From positions 1 through 26,496 of the forward strand of contig DASXTS010000335.1 of the NCBI GenBank assembly GCA_036505275.1: DNA of 26,496 bases, given 5' to 3'. The stretch's first letter is position 1; the number at the start of each line of letters is the position of its first letter. The stretch is from DASXTS01 sp036505275. GTDB lineage: Bacteria; Actinomycetota; Actinomycetes; Mycobacteriales; Pseudonocardiaceae. Positions 7,077 through 15,119 of this stretch are shown piece after piece. The notes beneath the pieces are model-generated. The model saw only the letters and a program-made list of their open reading frames with translations, made no database searches and had not been told where the DNA came from. A program made the translations under genes and the position numbers.

Positions 7077-9643
7077 TCCTTGGCCTCTCTTGTCTGATCC
7101 ATGTCACGGCTGGCGTCCGGGCTCGCCGTGCCGGCCCGCGCCAAACCTGTGGTGAACGCTTCGAACGCCGATCGTTCCGCTTCCGGGTCCCGCATCGTCC
7201 TGGCGACCGCGGCATGTGCGGGACGAGGACGGGCCGGCCCCTTGCGCAGGCCGGGCGCCAGGTTGGCCCCCGGAATCCGCCGCGCCAGCTCCTCCGGCCA
7301 GCTGGGCGGGACGCCGGGCGGTGCTGTCGGGCCCGGATCCGCCGCATTGGCAACTGCCGACTGGAAGCCGTCGAACGCAGCTCTGACGGCGGTCGCGTCC
7401 TGTTTCGGGTGACCGGCCGACGGATCAGGCCTTGGCCGCACGGTCTTCTCGGGCAGCTGCGCGCCCGGCACCCGGCGCTGGAGACTGCCGCGGTTCTGTT
7501 GAGCCGCATCCTCGCCGACCGGCGGACGCCATACGGCATCAGTGTGGTTGGTCCGAGTTTCATACGCCGCGGCGGTCTGGCCTGGCGGCAGGGCAGGCGG
7601 CGTGGCCTCCGACGGGAACCAGTAGAACCCTTCGACGGTGGTCGCCGGTGGGATGTTCAGCTCCGGCAGCGTCGCGGGCCACATGGGCCGCGCCACCGCG
7701 GGTCGCGACACCGTACCGAAGGGAATCGGTCGATGTGACTGAGCCGTCGGCAGTTGTACGGCCCGATCTTCAACCGGCTGCGGCACCATGATGTGGCTGA
7801 ATAGGCCGAACGGGATGGTTACTCGCGCGGTGACCCCGCCTCCCGGCGTTTCGCTCAGCTCGACGGTGAGCGAGTGCCGGCGGGCCAGCCGGCCGACCAC
7901 GAACAGGCCCAGCACACTGGTCGGCGCGACATCCAGCCGCTCACGCTCGATCAGCCGCCCGTTCTCCTCCGCCATCCGCTCGGGGTTCATGCCTATGCCA
8001 TAGTCGACAATGCGGACCTGGCAAGAGCCGTCGGCCAGGAATGCGTTGTCGACCTCGACGATCGACTCCGGGGGTGAGAAGGAGGTCGCGTTCTCCAGCA
8101 GCTCGGCGAACACCAGGACCAGGTCCTGGCTGACCGTGGACGCCAGCATCACCTCGCTGATGTCCCCGAGTTGCACCCGCTGGTACTCCTCGATCTCGGC
8201 CAACGCAGACCGTAGGGCGGTCGCCAGCTCGCTGGGCCGGGAGATCCTGGACTCTTCCCTGGCGCCGGCGACCACCAGCAGGTTGTCCGCCGTTCGCCGC
8301 AGGCGGGTGGACAGGTGGTCGAGCCGGTAGAGGCTGGCGAGCACCTGTGCGTCCTGCTCGTTGCGCTCGAGCTCGTCGACGAGGGTGAGCTGCCGGCCGA
8401 CCAGGTTCTGGGTCCGCTGGGCAACGTTGACGAACATCAGGCTGACGTTGCGCCGGGTTGTGGTCTGCCGTTCCACGAGCATCGCCGCGGTCGCCTGAAC
8501 CCGGTTGAACGCCGCCGCCAGCCGACCGACCTCGTCATGGGTGGACACCTCGATTGACGTGAGTCTGGGCACCTGCTCCTCGGGCACCTCGGTGTCGGCC
8601 ACCCTGACCAGCTCCGACTCGGCGAGGTCGGCGACATTGCTGGCCGCACCGGTCAACCGTTGCAGCGGGTTGGCGATCGAGCGGCTGACCGCCCACGTGA
8701 GGATCGCAACAAGACCCAACAAGGCGGCGGCGCCAAGACCGACGAGCCACGCCGCCAGGCGGGCACTCGCCGCGCGTCGTGCGGCGGCGTCGGTGATCTC
8801 GCTGGTCACCTGGTCCTGCACGACCCGGCGCAGGTTCGCCTGTGACTCCACGCCGCTGAGCACGTCGGAGACGAACGCCTCGGTGGCGGCGGGGGTCCGC
8901 GCTTGCGGCAACGTGGCGGCCAACGCGTTGACCCGGCGCGCGGCTTCGCCCTGGTCGACCAGCACCACCAGCGCGGAATGTTCGACGTCGGCTTGCTCGA
9001 CGAACCGCTCGGTGAGCATCGGCCCCTGCGCCGACGCGTCGTCAAGGACAACCTGACCGGCCTGCGGGTCGATTGCGGCGGCGATCAGCGCCATCCCGCG
9101 CAAGGCATTCTCTTCGTTGGCGCGCAGCAGGGCATCGAGCGCGGTGAGCTGCCTGGTGCCCTCGGCGTCGCTGGTCTTCTGTGGCACCAGACGCAGGGCA
9201 TCGATGATCGCCCCGATGACCGCGTGGTAGGTCCGGGCCACGCTGTCCGACGAGATCCCACGACGCAACGCACCCTGCCGCGGTTCCAGCAGGGATCCCA
9301 GCCGCACCAGCGAGGCCGCGAGCTCGTCCGACGCCTCGGGTCCCAGGGCCTCTCGGACCTTGTCCGCGGCGTCGTCCACCACGTGCTGCTGCAGCACCAG
9401 CTCGGTGCTGTCCATGCTCGGCAGGGCGAGGAAGGCCGCCGTGAGCAGGCGCTCGCGCTGCAGCTGCCAGATCAGCGCACCAAGCTCACGCGCGTGCCGC
9501 GCGCTGTCCGCTGTCCGCCCGGCCGATTGCGCGTTGCCGACCTGGCTGGCGACGAACGGGGTGGCCACCAGAAGGACCGCGGCCAACGCCAGCAACAGCA
9601 GGACGTTCAGCTTCCCTCGAATCCCGAGCCCGCCGAGGATCAT
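7073..9643 (-). CDS. cvnA: Membrane histidine-kinase-like sensor with NIT domain, CvnA-type
   Basis: An 856-residue protein. TM1 is at about 11-33, followed by an extracytoplasmic helical NIT (nitrate/nitrite-sensing type) domain at about 34-295, TM2 at about 297-320 and HAMP at about 321-395. The dimerisation helix region contains LYRLDHLSTRLRR (His443). The HATPase has N-box FAELLENATSFSPP (512-525), VDYGIGM (546-552) and GLGLxVV-like LGLFVVGRLA. The cytoplasmic tail (about 616-856) is proline-rich and has two copies of a module LxRRxPGAxL followed by RPRP and R(A/S)AF(D/E)xF (about 721-765 and 786-836), a probable partner-binding repeat. The ATG at 9641-9643 overlaps the stop codon of the upstream two-TM gene. 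It is the membrane receptor of the conservon. No receiver-domain partner is in the window, as is usual for conservons. The ligand is unknown; context suggests a nitrogen compound. Confidence 0.93.
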   Translation of the reverse strand: MILGGLGIRGKLNVLLLLALAAVLLVATPFVASQVGNAQSAGRTADSARHARELGALIWQLQRERLLTAAFLALPSMDSTELVLQQHVVDDAADKVREALGPEASDELAASLVRLGSLLEPRQGALRRGISSDSVARTYHAVIGAIIDALRLVPQKTSDAEGTRQLTALDALLRANEENALRGMALIAAAIDPQAGQVVLDDASAQGPMLTERFVEQADVEHSALVVLVDQGEAARRVNALAATLPQARTPAATEAFVSDVLSGVESQANLRRVVQDQVTSEITDAAARRAASARLAAWLVGLGAAALLGLVAILTWAVSRSIANPLQRLTGAASNVADLAESELVRVADTEVPEEQVPRLTSIEVSTHDEVGRLAAAFNRVQATAAMLVERQTTTRRNVSLMFVNVAQRTQNLVGRQLTLVDELERNEQDAQVLASLYRLDHLSTRLRRTADNLLVVAGAREESRISRPSELATALRSALAEIEEYQRVQLGDISEVMLASTVSQDLVLVFAELLENATSFSPPESIVEVDNAFLADGSCQVRIVDYGIGMNPERMAEENGRLIERERLDVAPTSVLGLFVVGRLARRHSLTVELSETPGGGVTARVTIPFGLFSHIMVPQPVEDRAVQLPTAQSHRPIPFGTVSRPAVARPMWPATLPELNIPPATTVEGFYWFPSEATPPALPPGQTAAAYETRTNHTDAVWRPPVGEDAAQQNRGSLQRRVPGAQLPEKTVRPRPDPSAGHPKQDATAVRAAFDGFQSAVANAADPGPTAPPGVPPSWPEELARRIPGANLAPGLRKGPARPRPAHAAVARTMRDPEAERSAFEAFTTGLARAGTASPDASRDMDQTREAKE

Positions 9644-10818
9644 CGTGCCTCTCCCGGTCGCCGGGCATGCGCCGGTCGCCCGACGCCTGCCAGTACCGAT
9701 CCAATACGTTCCTGGTCAAGGTGTTTCGGCCCGTCCGGCGGTTCGGTACGGGCCGGCCTCTCCGACCAGCTCGCGAGCCGTCGATTGAGGCCATTCGAGC
9801 CGAGCCACAACAACCACAGCAGCACGGCAGCCGCCGCGACGATGAGCCCGCCCGCGATCAATGTGTTGCGGCGCTGGGCGTCCAGCTCGACGAGGCGACG
9901 GTCGAGCAGGACGTTCAGCGCATCGAGGACGGCCACATCGAGCCCGACCGCTGCCTGGCGGGCGCGACGAAGGGCCCGGTCGAGGGCGGCAAGCGTTTCG
10001 CCGGCCGTGAAGTCCGGCAGCGACGCCGCCTGCACCAAGCCGTCCGCCGCCGCGGTGAACTCGTCGAGCGGCTCGAGCAGGCCCGTGGTGGCCGGCCCGG
10101 CTGCCGTTTGACCGGCACCAGAATGTGGCCCAGCGCGGATGGCCTGTGCCGCACGGGAGATCCGGTCCAGTGCAATCGCCATGCGGGGGTCGGCGCGGGA
10201 GTCGGCGCGGGAGTCGGCGCGGGAGTCGGCACTGCCGGCCGTCCTCGCCAGCCCGGCGACCTGGCCGGCATTGACGATGACCTCCGGCACCGCCGTGACC
10301 GCCGTGTCGATCAGGTACTGGGCATCCACGCCGGGATTTCTGGCGATCATCGACGTGTCACCGATCCTGCTGAACAGCGCTTGGGTCAGGCCGATTGGCT
10401 CGGCGTAGTTGGCTATTGCGGCCGGTCCGGACACCGCCCTGCCGAGCGCGGCCTCGATCTCGGCGCGCAGCTGCGACCAGCGTTGGTTCGCCGACAACTG
10501 GCCACCCGACGCCTTGTCGACCTGGCTGACCTGATCGATCGCCTGCCGGACGGCATCGGTCGATATCGGCTCACCCCGCACCGCCGCGCCCTGGGCATCG
10601 ACCAGTGCCGCCAGCAGGGTGGTGAGCGGCCGCATGTAGCTGGCCCCGGCGCGCTGGATGGCGTTGACGTGCAGGGCTTCGTCGGTCGAGGTCCGAAAGC
10701 CGTTGAAAACGTACGCAACCGGAAGCAGCGCGACGACGGCGATGATCAACGTGGCGATCCGTAAGCCACGCCCTGGGCGCTTGGGGCCGCGCCGGATAGC
10801 TGCCAACTCATGTCCCAT
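9640..10818 (-). CDS. Two-TM membrane protein with large extracytoplasmic helical domain, probable sensor accessory
   Basis: A 392-residue protein with TM1 at about 20-39 (IATLIIAVVALLPVAYVF), a roughly 275-residue helical, alanine-rich region outside the membrane, TM2 at about 319-340 (LIAGGLIVAAAAVLLWLLWL) and a charged 50-residue cytoplasmic tail. This is the topology of chemoreceptor or NIT-type ligand-binding modules, without any kinase, HAMP or catalytic domain. I do not recognise the family. The stop overlaps the cvnA start (ATGA, 9640-9643) and the ATG lies only 11 nt after the ABC ATPase stop, so it is locked into the operon. A short SRAD repeat lies near its middle. A role as a co-receptor for CvnA or for the transporter is inferred from position and topology only. 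Confidence 0.8.
   Translation of the reverse strand: MGHELAAIRRGPKRPGRGLRIATLIIAVVALLPVAYVFNGFRTSTDEALHVNAIQRAGASYMRPLTTLLAALVDAQGAAVRGEPISTDAVRQAIDQVSQVDKASGGQLSANQRWSQLRAEIEAALGRAVSGPAAIANYAEPIGLTQALFSRIGDTSMIARNPGVDAQYLIDTAVTAVPEVIVNAGQVAGLARTAGSADSRADSRADSRADPRMAIALDRISRAAQAIRAGPHSGAGQTAAGPATTGLLEPLDEFTAAADGLVQAASLPDFTAGETLAALDRALRRARQAAVGLDVAVLDALNVLLDRRLVELDAQRRNTLIAGGLIVAAAAVLLWLLWLGSNGLNRRLASWSERPARTEPPDGPKHLDQERIGSVLAGVGRPAHARRPGEAR
10187..10230. repeat. 12-bp tandem repeat inside the two-TM protein gene
   Basis: The unit GAGTCGGCGCGG (plus-strand sense) occurs at 10199-10210 and 10211-10222, with a one-mismatch copy at 10187-10198 and a partial copy at 10223-10230. Being a multiple of three, it adds in-frame SRAD-type repeats (minus strand) in the extracytoplasmic domain without disrupting the gene. 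Such units can change in number by slippage. Confidence 0.85.
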
Positions 10819-10829
10819 CGTGCGGCCGA

Positions 10830-11624
10830 TCAGCCGCCGTATTCGTCGCGGGCCGCATGGCCGCGGTGCTGCGCCCGGACCAGGTCCTCGATCGAGGCTC
10901 GCAGTGCGAGGAAGGTGGGCGTGCGCTTGATCGAGAGATCACGGTCGTCGGGCAGCGGCACCGGGATCTCGGCGACCATCCGGCCTGGGTCGCAGGCCAA
11001 CACGACGACCCGCTGACCGAGGAAGACCGCTTCCTCGACGTCGTGGGTCACCATCAGCACGGTGGCGCCGGTGTCCCGCCACACCTGCCTGATGAGGACC
11101 TGCATGTCCTCCTTGGTCTGCACGTCCAGCGCTCCGAACGGCTCGTCGAGCAGCAACACCTCGGGCTCGCAGGCCAGCGCCCTGGCGATCGCGACCCGCT
11201 GCTGCTGGCCACCGGAGAGTTGGCGGGGCAGGGATCGCCGGAGTGCGGAGAGGCCGATCTCGTCCAGGTACCAGTCGACCCGGCGGCCCCGTTCCGCCTT
11301 GTCCACCCGTAGCAGCTCCAGGCCGAAGGCGACGTTGCGCTCCACCGTCCGCCACGGGTAGAGCGTGCCCGTCTGGGGGACCAACCCTCGGTCGGGCCCC
11401 GGTCCGGTGACCGGCACCCCGTCAAGAATGATCTCGCCCTCGGTGGGCCCGGTCAGGCCCGCAACCAGCCACAGCAACGTCGACTTCCCCGACCCGCTGG
11501 CGCCGACCACACAGACGAAGTCGCCACGCGACAACCGCAGGTCGAGGTCATCGATGGCACGGACGGTCCGGCCGCGCGTCTGGTAGTCCTTGGCGACGGC
11601 ACGCAGTTCCAGCACACCCTTCAC
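10830..11624 (-). CDS. ABC transporter ATP-binding protein, NitT/TauT (SsuB/TauB) type
   Basis: A 264-residue ABC ATPase. Walker A is GASGSGKST (41-49), the Q-loop is in VPQTGTLYPW, the signature is LSGGQQQR (136-143), Walker B is EVLLLDEPFGALD (155-167) and the H-loop is VTHDVEEA. These are typical of the nitrate/sulfonate/taurine importer family. The start is a GTG at 11622-11624 overlapping the permease stop codon (GTGA); longer open-frame readings upstream are shadows of the permease. It energises the importer formed with the next two genes. The substrate is not predictable from the ATPase itself. Confidence 0.95.
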   Translation of the reverse strand: MKGVLELRAVAKDYQTRGRTVRAIDDLDLRLSRGDFVCVVGASGSGKSTLLWLVAGLTGPTEGEIILDGVPVTGPGPDRGLVPQTGTLYPWRTVERNVAFGLELLRVDKAERGRRVDWYLDEIGLSALRRSLPRQLSGGQQQRVAIARALACEPEVLLLDEPFGALDVQTKEDMQVLIRQVWRDTGATVLMVTHDVEEAVFLGQRVVVLACDPGRMVAEIPVPLPDDRDLSIKRTPTFLALRASIEDLVRAQHRGHAARDEYGG

Positions 11625-12520
11625 GCGGCCCACCGCCCCACGCTCGTCCGCAACAGCCGCAACCCGACGTCGATCAGCAGGCCGGCCACGCCGATCACGA
11701 CGAGGACCGCGAAGATCCGGTCGGTCTGCAGGAAACGCTGCGCGCGCACGATCCGGTACCCCAGCCCGGCCGTCGAGTTGACCAACTCGGCGACCACCAC
11801 GAAGTTCCAGGCGGCCGCGGCGTTGACCCGAATAGCGTCGATCATCCCCGGCAACGAGTGCGGCACGATGACCTTGCCCAGCACCTCCCCGCGACGGGCC
11901 CCGAGGGTGTACGACACGTCGATGAGCGGCCGAGGCACATTGCGCACGACGTCGGCGGTCATCAGCGTGTTGAAGAAGACGGTGCCAATGAACAGGATGG
12001 CGATCTTGGAGGGCTCGCCGAGCCCGAGCCAGATGATGAGCAACGGGATGAACGCGCTGGCCGGCAGGTACCGAAGCAATCCGATCACCGGCTCGAACGC
12101 CGCCTGGCCGATCTGGAAGGTCCCCATCAGAATGCCGAGAGGTACGGACACCAGCACGGCCAGCCCGAAGCCGTACAGCACTCGCTGAAAGGTCGCCCAG
12201 AGGTCGGCCGACAACACACCGGAACGGGCCATCTCCACGCCGGCGGACAGCACGGCTCCAGGCGACGGCAGGAAGGTCGTCGACACGATGTGGCTGGCGC
12301 TGAGCGCGACCCACGCCACAACGGGGACCGCCACCGACAGGACCGTCATCAGCCACCGCGCGCTTCGCGGGATGGGCGTACGAATGCTGAAGACCGGCCG
12401 TGTCCGGCCCGGCCGTGGCCGCCGTGGCAGCGGCGGCCAGCCCTCTCGCCCGGACCCAGCGTTGCTGTCGCCTTTCGCCATGGTGACGATGTCGTCGCCG
12501 CCGACGGCGACCTGACTCAC
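11621..12520 (-). CDS. ABC transporter permease, NitT/TauT (SsuC/TauC) type
   Basis: A 299-residue inner-membrane permease with about six TM segments. TM1 is MTVLSVAVPVVAWVALSA (about 58-75), then come VLYGFGLAVLVSVPLGILMG, SAFIPLLIIWLGLG, IAILFIGTVFFNTLM and others. The EAA-type cytoplasmic loop is LGARRGEVLGKVIVPHSLPGMIDAIRV, which docks the ATPase. The start is a GTG at 12518-12520 overlapping the binding-protein stop codon (GTGA). The first 55 residues are a proline- and arginine-rich cytoplasmic extension. An internal start cannot be excluded, but the overlap pattern supports the GTG. Confidence 0.94.
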   Translation of the reverse strand: MSQVAVGGDDIVTMAKGDSNAGSGREGWPPLPRRPRPGRTRPVFSIRTPIPRSARWLMTVLSVAVPVVAWVALSASHIVSTTFLPSPGAVLSAGVEMARSGVLSADLWATFQRVLYGFGLAVLVSVPLGILMGTFQIGQAAFEPVIGLLRYLPASAFIPLLIIWLGLGEPSKIAILFIGTVFFNTLMTADVVRNVPRPLIDVSYTLGARRGEVLGKVIVPHSLPGMIDAIRVNAAAAWNFVVVAELVNSTAGLGYRIVRAQRFLQTDRIFAVLVVIGVAGLLIDVGLRLLRTSVGRWAA

Positions 12521-13551
12521 GACGGCACCGCCTTGACGAACTGATCATTGAGCAGCCCGTCCAACGATGGGCGCTCCTTCGCCAGTCCGGTGTCGAGGAT
12601 GAAGTCGATGATCAGGTTGGCCTGGTAGTTGAGGTGTGCCGGCGTGGTGCCCGGGGTGAACGCGTCGAGGTTCTGCTGCCGGGTGAAGATGGTGGTGCCG
12701 GCGTCGTAGGTCCGGTATTCCTCCGAGGTCACCCCGCCGCGCTTGGCCATGATGTCGATGGCGGCGTCCCGGTTGTCCTTGATCCACTTCAGCGTGTCGA
12801 ACCAGGTTTTCACCAGCGCCTGGACATCCTGCGGCCGGTCCTTGACCATCTTGTCGGTCACCACGAGGTGATCCGGAATGGCGCCGGGGAACTCGGCCGA
12901 GGTCGCGACCGCCCGGCTGCCCGGACGCTCAAGGGCCGTCGTGGTGAACGGCGCGAATGCGCCGACGGCGTCGACCCGGCCCGCCGCGAAGGCGGCCGCC
13001 GCGGCGTCGGTGACCAACGGAACGAGCTCGATGTCCTGCTCGGTGAGCTTGGCCTGCGCCAACGCCAGCAGCAGCAGATAGTGGTCGACGGTGCCCTGCT
13101 CGACCGCCACCTTCTTGCCCTTGAGATCGGCGACGCTGGTGATCCCGTCCCGAGCGATGATCTTGTCGTTGCCGGTGGAGTTGTCGTTGACCAGAACGAT
13201 CACCTGCTTGGCGCCGCCACTGACGGACGCCAGCGTGTCGTTGAGCGTCTGGCTGTTGGCGTCGATCGCCCCGGTGGCCAGGGCGTTGAGGCTGTCGGTG
13301 TAGCTGTCGAAGTACTTGAGCTCGACGTTGACGTTGTTCTTGGCGAACAGCCCCTGCTCCTGCGCGACCTGCCAGGGGAACCAGCCCGGCCAGGCGCTGA
13401 ACCCAAAAGTGATCTTGGCGCCCTGGGCGCCCGTGGTGGCCCCGGTGTTGGTGTTACTGGCGCTGCTACATGCGGACAGGGCGGAGAGGCCGACCAGAGC
13501 AGCGGCGCAGATGGCCGCCGCCTGCAGGCGGGTCGACGGGCGGAAAATCAC
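12517..13551 (-). CDS. ABC transporter substrate-binding lipoprotein, NMT1/SsuA type; guanidine-type solute inferred
   Basis: A 344-residue lipoprotein. The signal peptide ends in the lipobox LSAC with Cys28. The mature part begins with ITFGFSAWPGWFPWQVAQEQGLF, followed by DSLNALATGAIDANSQTLNDTL and GKKVAVEQGTVDHYLLLLAL, features of the NMT1/SsuA-like two-lobed binding fold. The start is the GTG at 13549-13551 with GGAG 6 nt upstream; the much longer open frame upstream is a shadow of the hydrolase gene. It starts 35 bp after the GdmH-like gene and its stop overlaps the permease start. Family membership is clear. The solute is inferred from the adjacent guanidine-hydrolase-like gene; taurine, sulfonates, nitrate or other cations and amides remain possible. 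Confidence 0.92.
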   Translation of the reverse strand: MIFRPSTRLQAAAICAAALVGLSALSACSSASNTNTGATTGAQGAKITFGFSAWPGWFPWQVAQEQGLFAKNNVNVELKYFDSYTDSLNALATGAIDANSQTLNDTLASVSGGAKQVIVLVNDNSTGNDKIIARDGITSVADLKGKKVAVEQGTVDHYLLLLALAQAKLTEQDIELVPLVTDAAAAAFAAGRVDAVGAFAPFTTTALERPGSRAVATSAEFPGAIPDHLVVTDKMVKDRPQDVQALVKTWFDTLKWIKDNRDAAIDIMAKRGGVTSEEYRTYDAGTTIFTRQQNLDAFTPGTTPAHLNYQANLIIDFILDTGLAKERPSLDGLLNDQFVKAVPS

Positions 13552-13586
13552 ATCGAACTCCAGTCGGGGAAGGAGGGGTTCTTCAA

Positions 13587-14720
13587 CTAGGCGGCGTGTG
13601 GGGTTCGGGGCAGATGGCCGGCGCGAACGAGGCAACCGAGGGTGTCGCAGATGACCCTGGTCGCCATCAGTGAGGTGATCTCGGCGGTGTCGTAGGGCGG
13701 CGAACACTCGACTACCTCGATCCCGGCCAGCGGGCGCCCGGCGACGAGCTGGATGAACTTCAGGACCTCGCGGGGCAGGAATCCGCCGGGCTCGGGCCAT
13801 CCGGTGCCCGGCACGAATGCCGCGTCGAGGCAGTCCACGTCGAAACTGAGCCACACCGCGTCGGCGCCGTCCCAGGCCACGTCCAGCGCCCGCTGCGCGG
13901 CCGCCTCGATTCCCATCTCGACGCAGTCGGTCACCGTCATGATCGTCGTGCCGCGTTCCCGGCCGACCTTCACCCCCGGGCGAGGCGCCTGCCAGCCACC
14001 GATGCCGATCTGGACGAGGTTCTTCGGGGGAACGTTCGGGATGTCCGTGGCGTGGAACCACGGCGTGGTGTGCATACGCTCGTCGAGGTCTGTCTCCTGG
14101 GTGTCCACGTGCCGGTCGAAGTGGATGATGCCGAGGTTGCCGCCGAGGTGTTCGCTCACCGCGCGCACCGTCGCGTAGCCGATGGAGTGATCGCCACCGA
14201 GCACCACCGGCAGGGAGCCGGCCGCGTAGACGTGGCCGACCGCCTTGGAGATCTGGTCGAACGTCTTCTCGATGTTGGCCGGGATGGTGAACACGTCACC
14301 CACGTCGGCGATCTTGATGGATTCTCGCAGGTCGACGCCGAGCTCGAAGCTGTACGGGCCGTACAGCGCGGAGATCTTGCGGATGCCCTGTGGGCCGAAC
14401 CTGGTGCCGGCACGGTAGGTGGTGCCGCCGTCGAACGGGACACCGAGCACAACCACGTCGTAGTCGCCGCAGGTGCGGACGTCCTCGACGAACGGCGCCT
14501 TGAGGAAGGTGTTGATGCCCGCAAAGTGCGGCAGCTCGCCCCGGGAGAAGGTGGGGATGCGCTTATCGGTGATCGAGTCGGCGCCGGGCAGTCCCAGCTC
14601 GAGGCCGCGAGCGACCTCGCGTTCCCACGCCGCGGTCGGGAGTTCGGCTTCTCGTTGGACGGCGGAACGTGCCTCCGGCCCGTAGTGGGGGTGCAATGCC
14701 GGACCACCGGGCTCCATCAT
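13587..14720 (-). CDS. gdmH: Arginase/agmatinase-superfamily hydrolase, probable Ni-dependent guanidine hydrolase (GdmH-like)
   Basis: A ureohydrolase-fold enzyme of 377 residues from the chosen start. Metal-site motifs are GGDHS with His178, a DxHxD site with Asp202, His204 and Asp206 (sequence HFDRHVDT, with Arg at the usual Ala), and SFDVDCLDA with Asp294/Asp296. The stretches DTQETDLDERMHTTPWFHAT, QIGIGGWQ, PGTGWPEPGG and LMATRVICDTLG closely resemble, as I remember it, Synechocystis Sll1077 (GdmH), which splits guanidine into urea and ammonia. The N-terminal extension of about 80 residues also fits that clade rather than agmatinase. Three in-frame ATGs exist (14738, 14729, 14720). GGAGGG sits 10 nt before 14720 and too close to the others. 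It heads the operon, upstream of the importer. Guanidinobutyrase or agmatinase activity is the main alternative. Confidence 0.8.
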   Translation of the reverse strand: MMEPGGPALHPHYGPEARSAVQREAELPTAAWEREVARGLELGLPGADSITDKRIPTFSRGELPHFAGINTFLKAPFVEDVRTCGDYDVVVLGVPFDGGTTYRAGTRFGPQGIRKISALYGPYSFELGVDLRESIKIADVGDVFTIPANIEKTFDQISKAVGHVYAAGSLPVVLGGDHSIGYATVRAVSEHLGGNLGIIHFDRHVDTQETDLDERMHTTPWFHATDIPNVPPKNLVQIGIGGWQAPRPGVKVGRERGTTIMTVTDCVEMGIEAAAQRALDVAWDGADAVWLSFDVDCLDAAFVPGTGWPEPGGFLPREVLKFIQLVAGRPLAGIEVVECSPPYDTAEITSLMATRVICDTLGCLVRAGHLPRTPHAA

Positions 14721-14833
14721 CGATGCCATACCCTCCATGTGGTAACAGGCGGGGATCTTAGGGCACAGTCGGGTGATGCTGGCCGCGCCGGGGTCGACGT
14801 CTTGCAACGCTGCGGGAAGTCTGATGCCCCGTT

Positions 14834-14956
14834 CGGCGGCTCGCCGGTGAGCTTATCGAGTACCGCAAGTGCACGACCGGTAACCGTGCCGAGTGGGTCT
14901 CGCCGAGCGCACGGTACGTCGCGGGTGGCGGCGTAGCAACCGTCCGACCTAATCAT
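14834..14956 (-). pseudogene. Probable N-terminal remnant of an IclR-family regulator
   Basis: An ATG at 14954-14956 opens a frame whose residues 23-41 (GTVTGRALAVLDKLTGEPP) match the conserved first helix of IclR-family DNA-binding domains, usually written TVxRALxVLxxF followed by LTLxEIA. The expected helix-turn-helix (LTLSEIARRAG…) does not follow; instead the frame becomes low-information sequence and runs into the GdmH-like leader. This looks like a truncated gene directly upstream of the operon it may once have regulated. The match rests on one helix, so chance similarity is possible. Confidence 0.4.
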
Positions 14957-15080
14957 TGGAATAGGAGCAGGTGACGGCTTCTCCGCGGCGGCACGTGCAC
15001 CTGCTCAGAGCGGGCGTCGGTGACGTTGGCTACGGCCGGCTCGACGTTGGCCGGCCAACGGGACGAGCGCATCCCCCTGG

Positions 15081-15116
15081 TGACCTCGGTGACCTCGGTG
15101 ACCTCGGTGACCTCGG
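15081..15116. repeat. Four perfect tandem copies of a 9-bp unit
   Basis: TGACCTCGG is repeated four times without a mismatch (15081-15116) and is followed by TGGCCGG. The region is intergenic. A small open frame across it (14971-15210) would encode a GDL repeat, but it has no recognisable domain and is not called as a gene. Confidence 0.85.
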
Positions 15117-15119
15117 TGG

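Noticed and set aside
12517..14061. Binding-protein gene starting far upstream inside the GdmH-like gene
   Set aside because: The lipoprotein signal peptide begins at GTG 13551 with a Shine-Dalgarno; the upstream part is an out-of-frame reading of the hydrolase.
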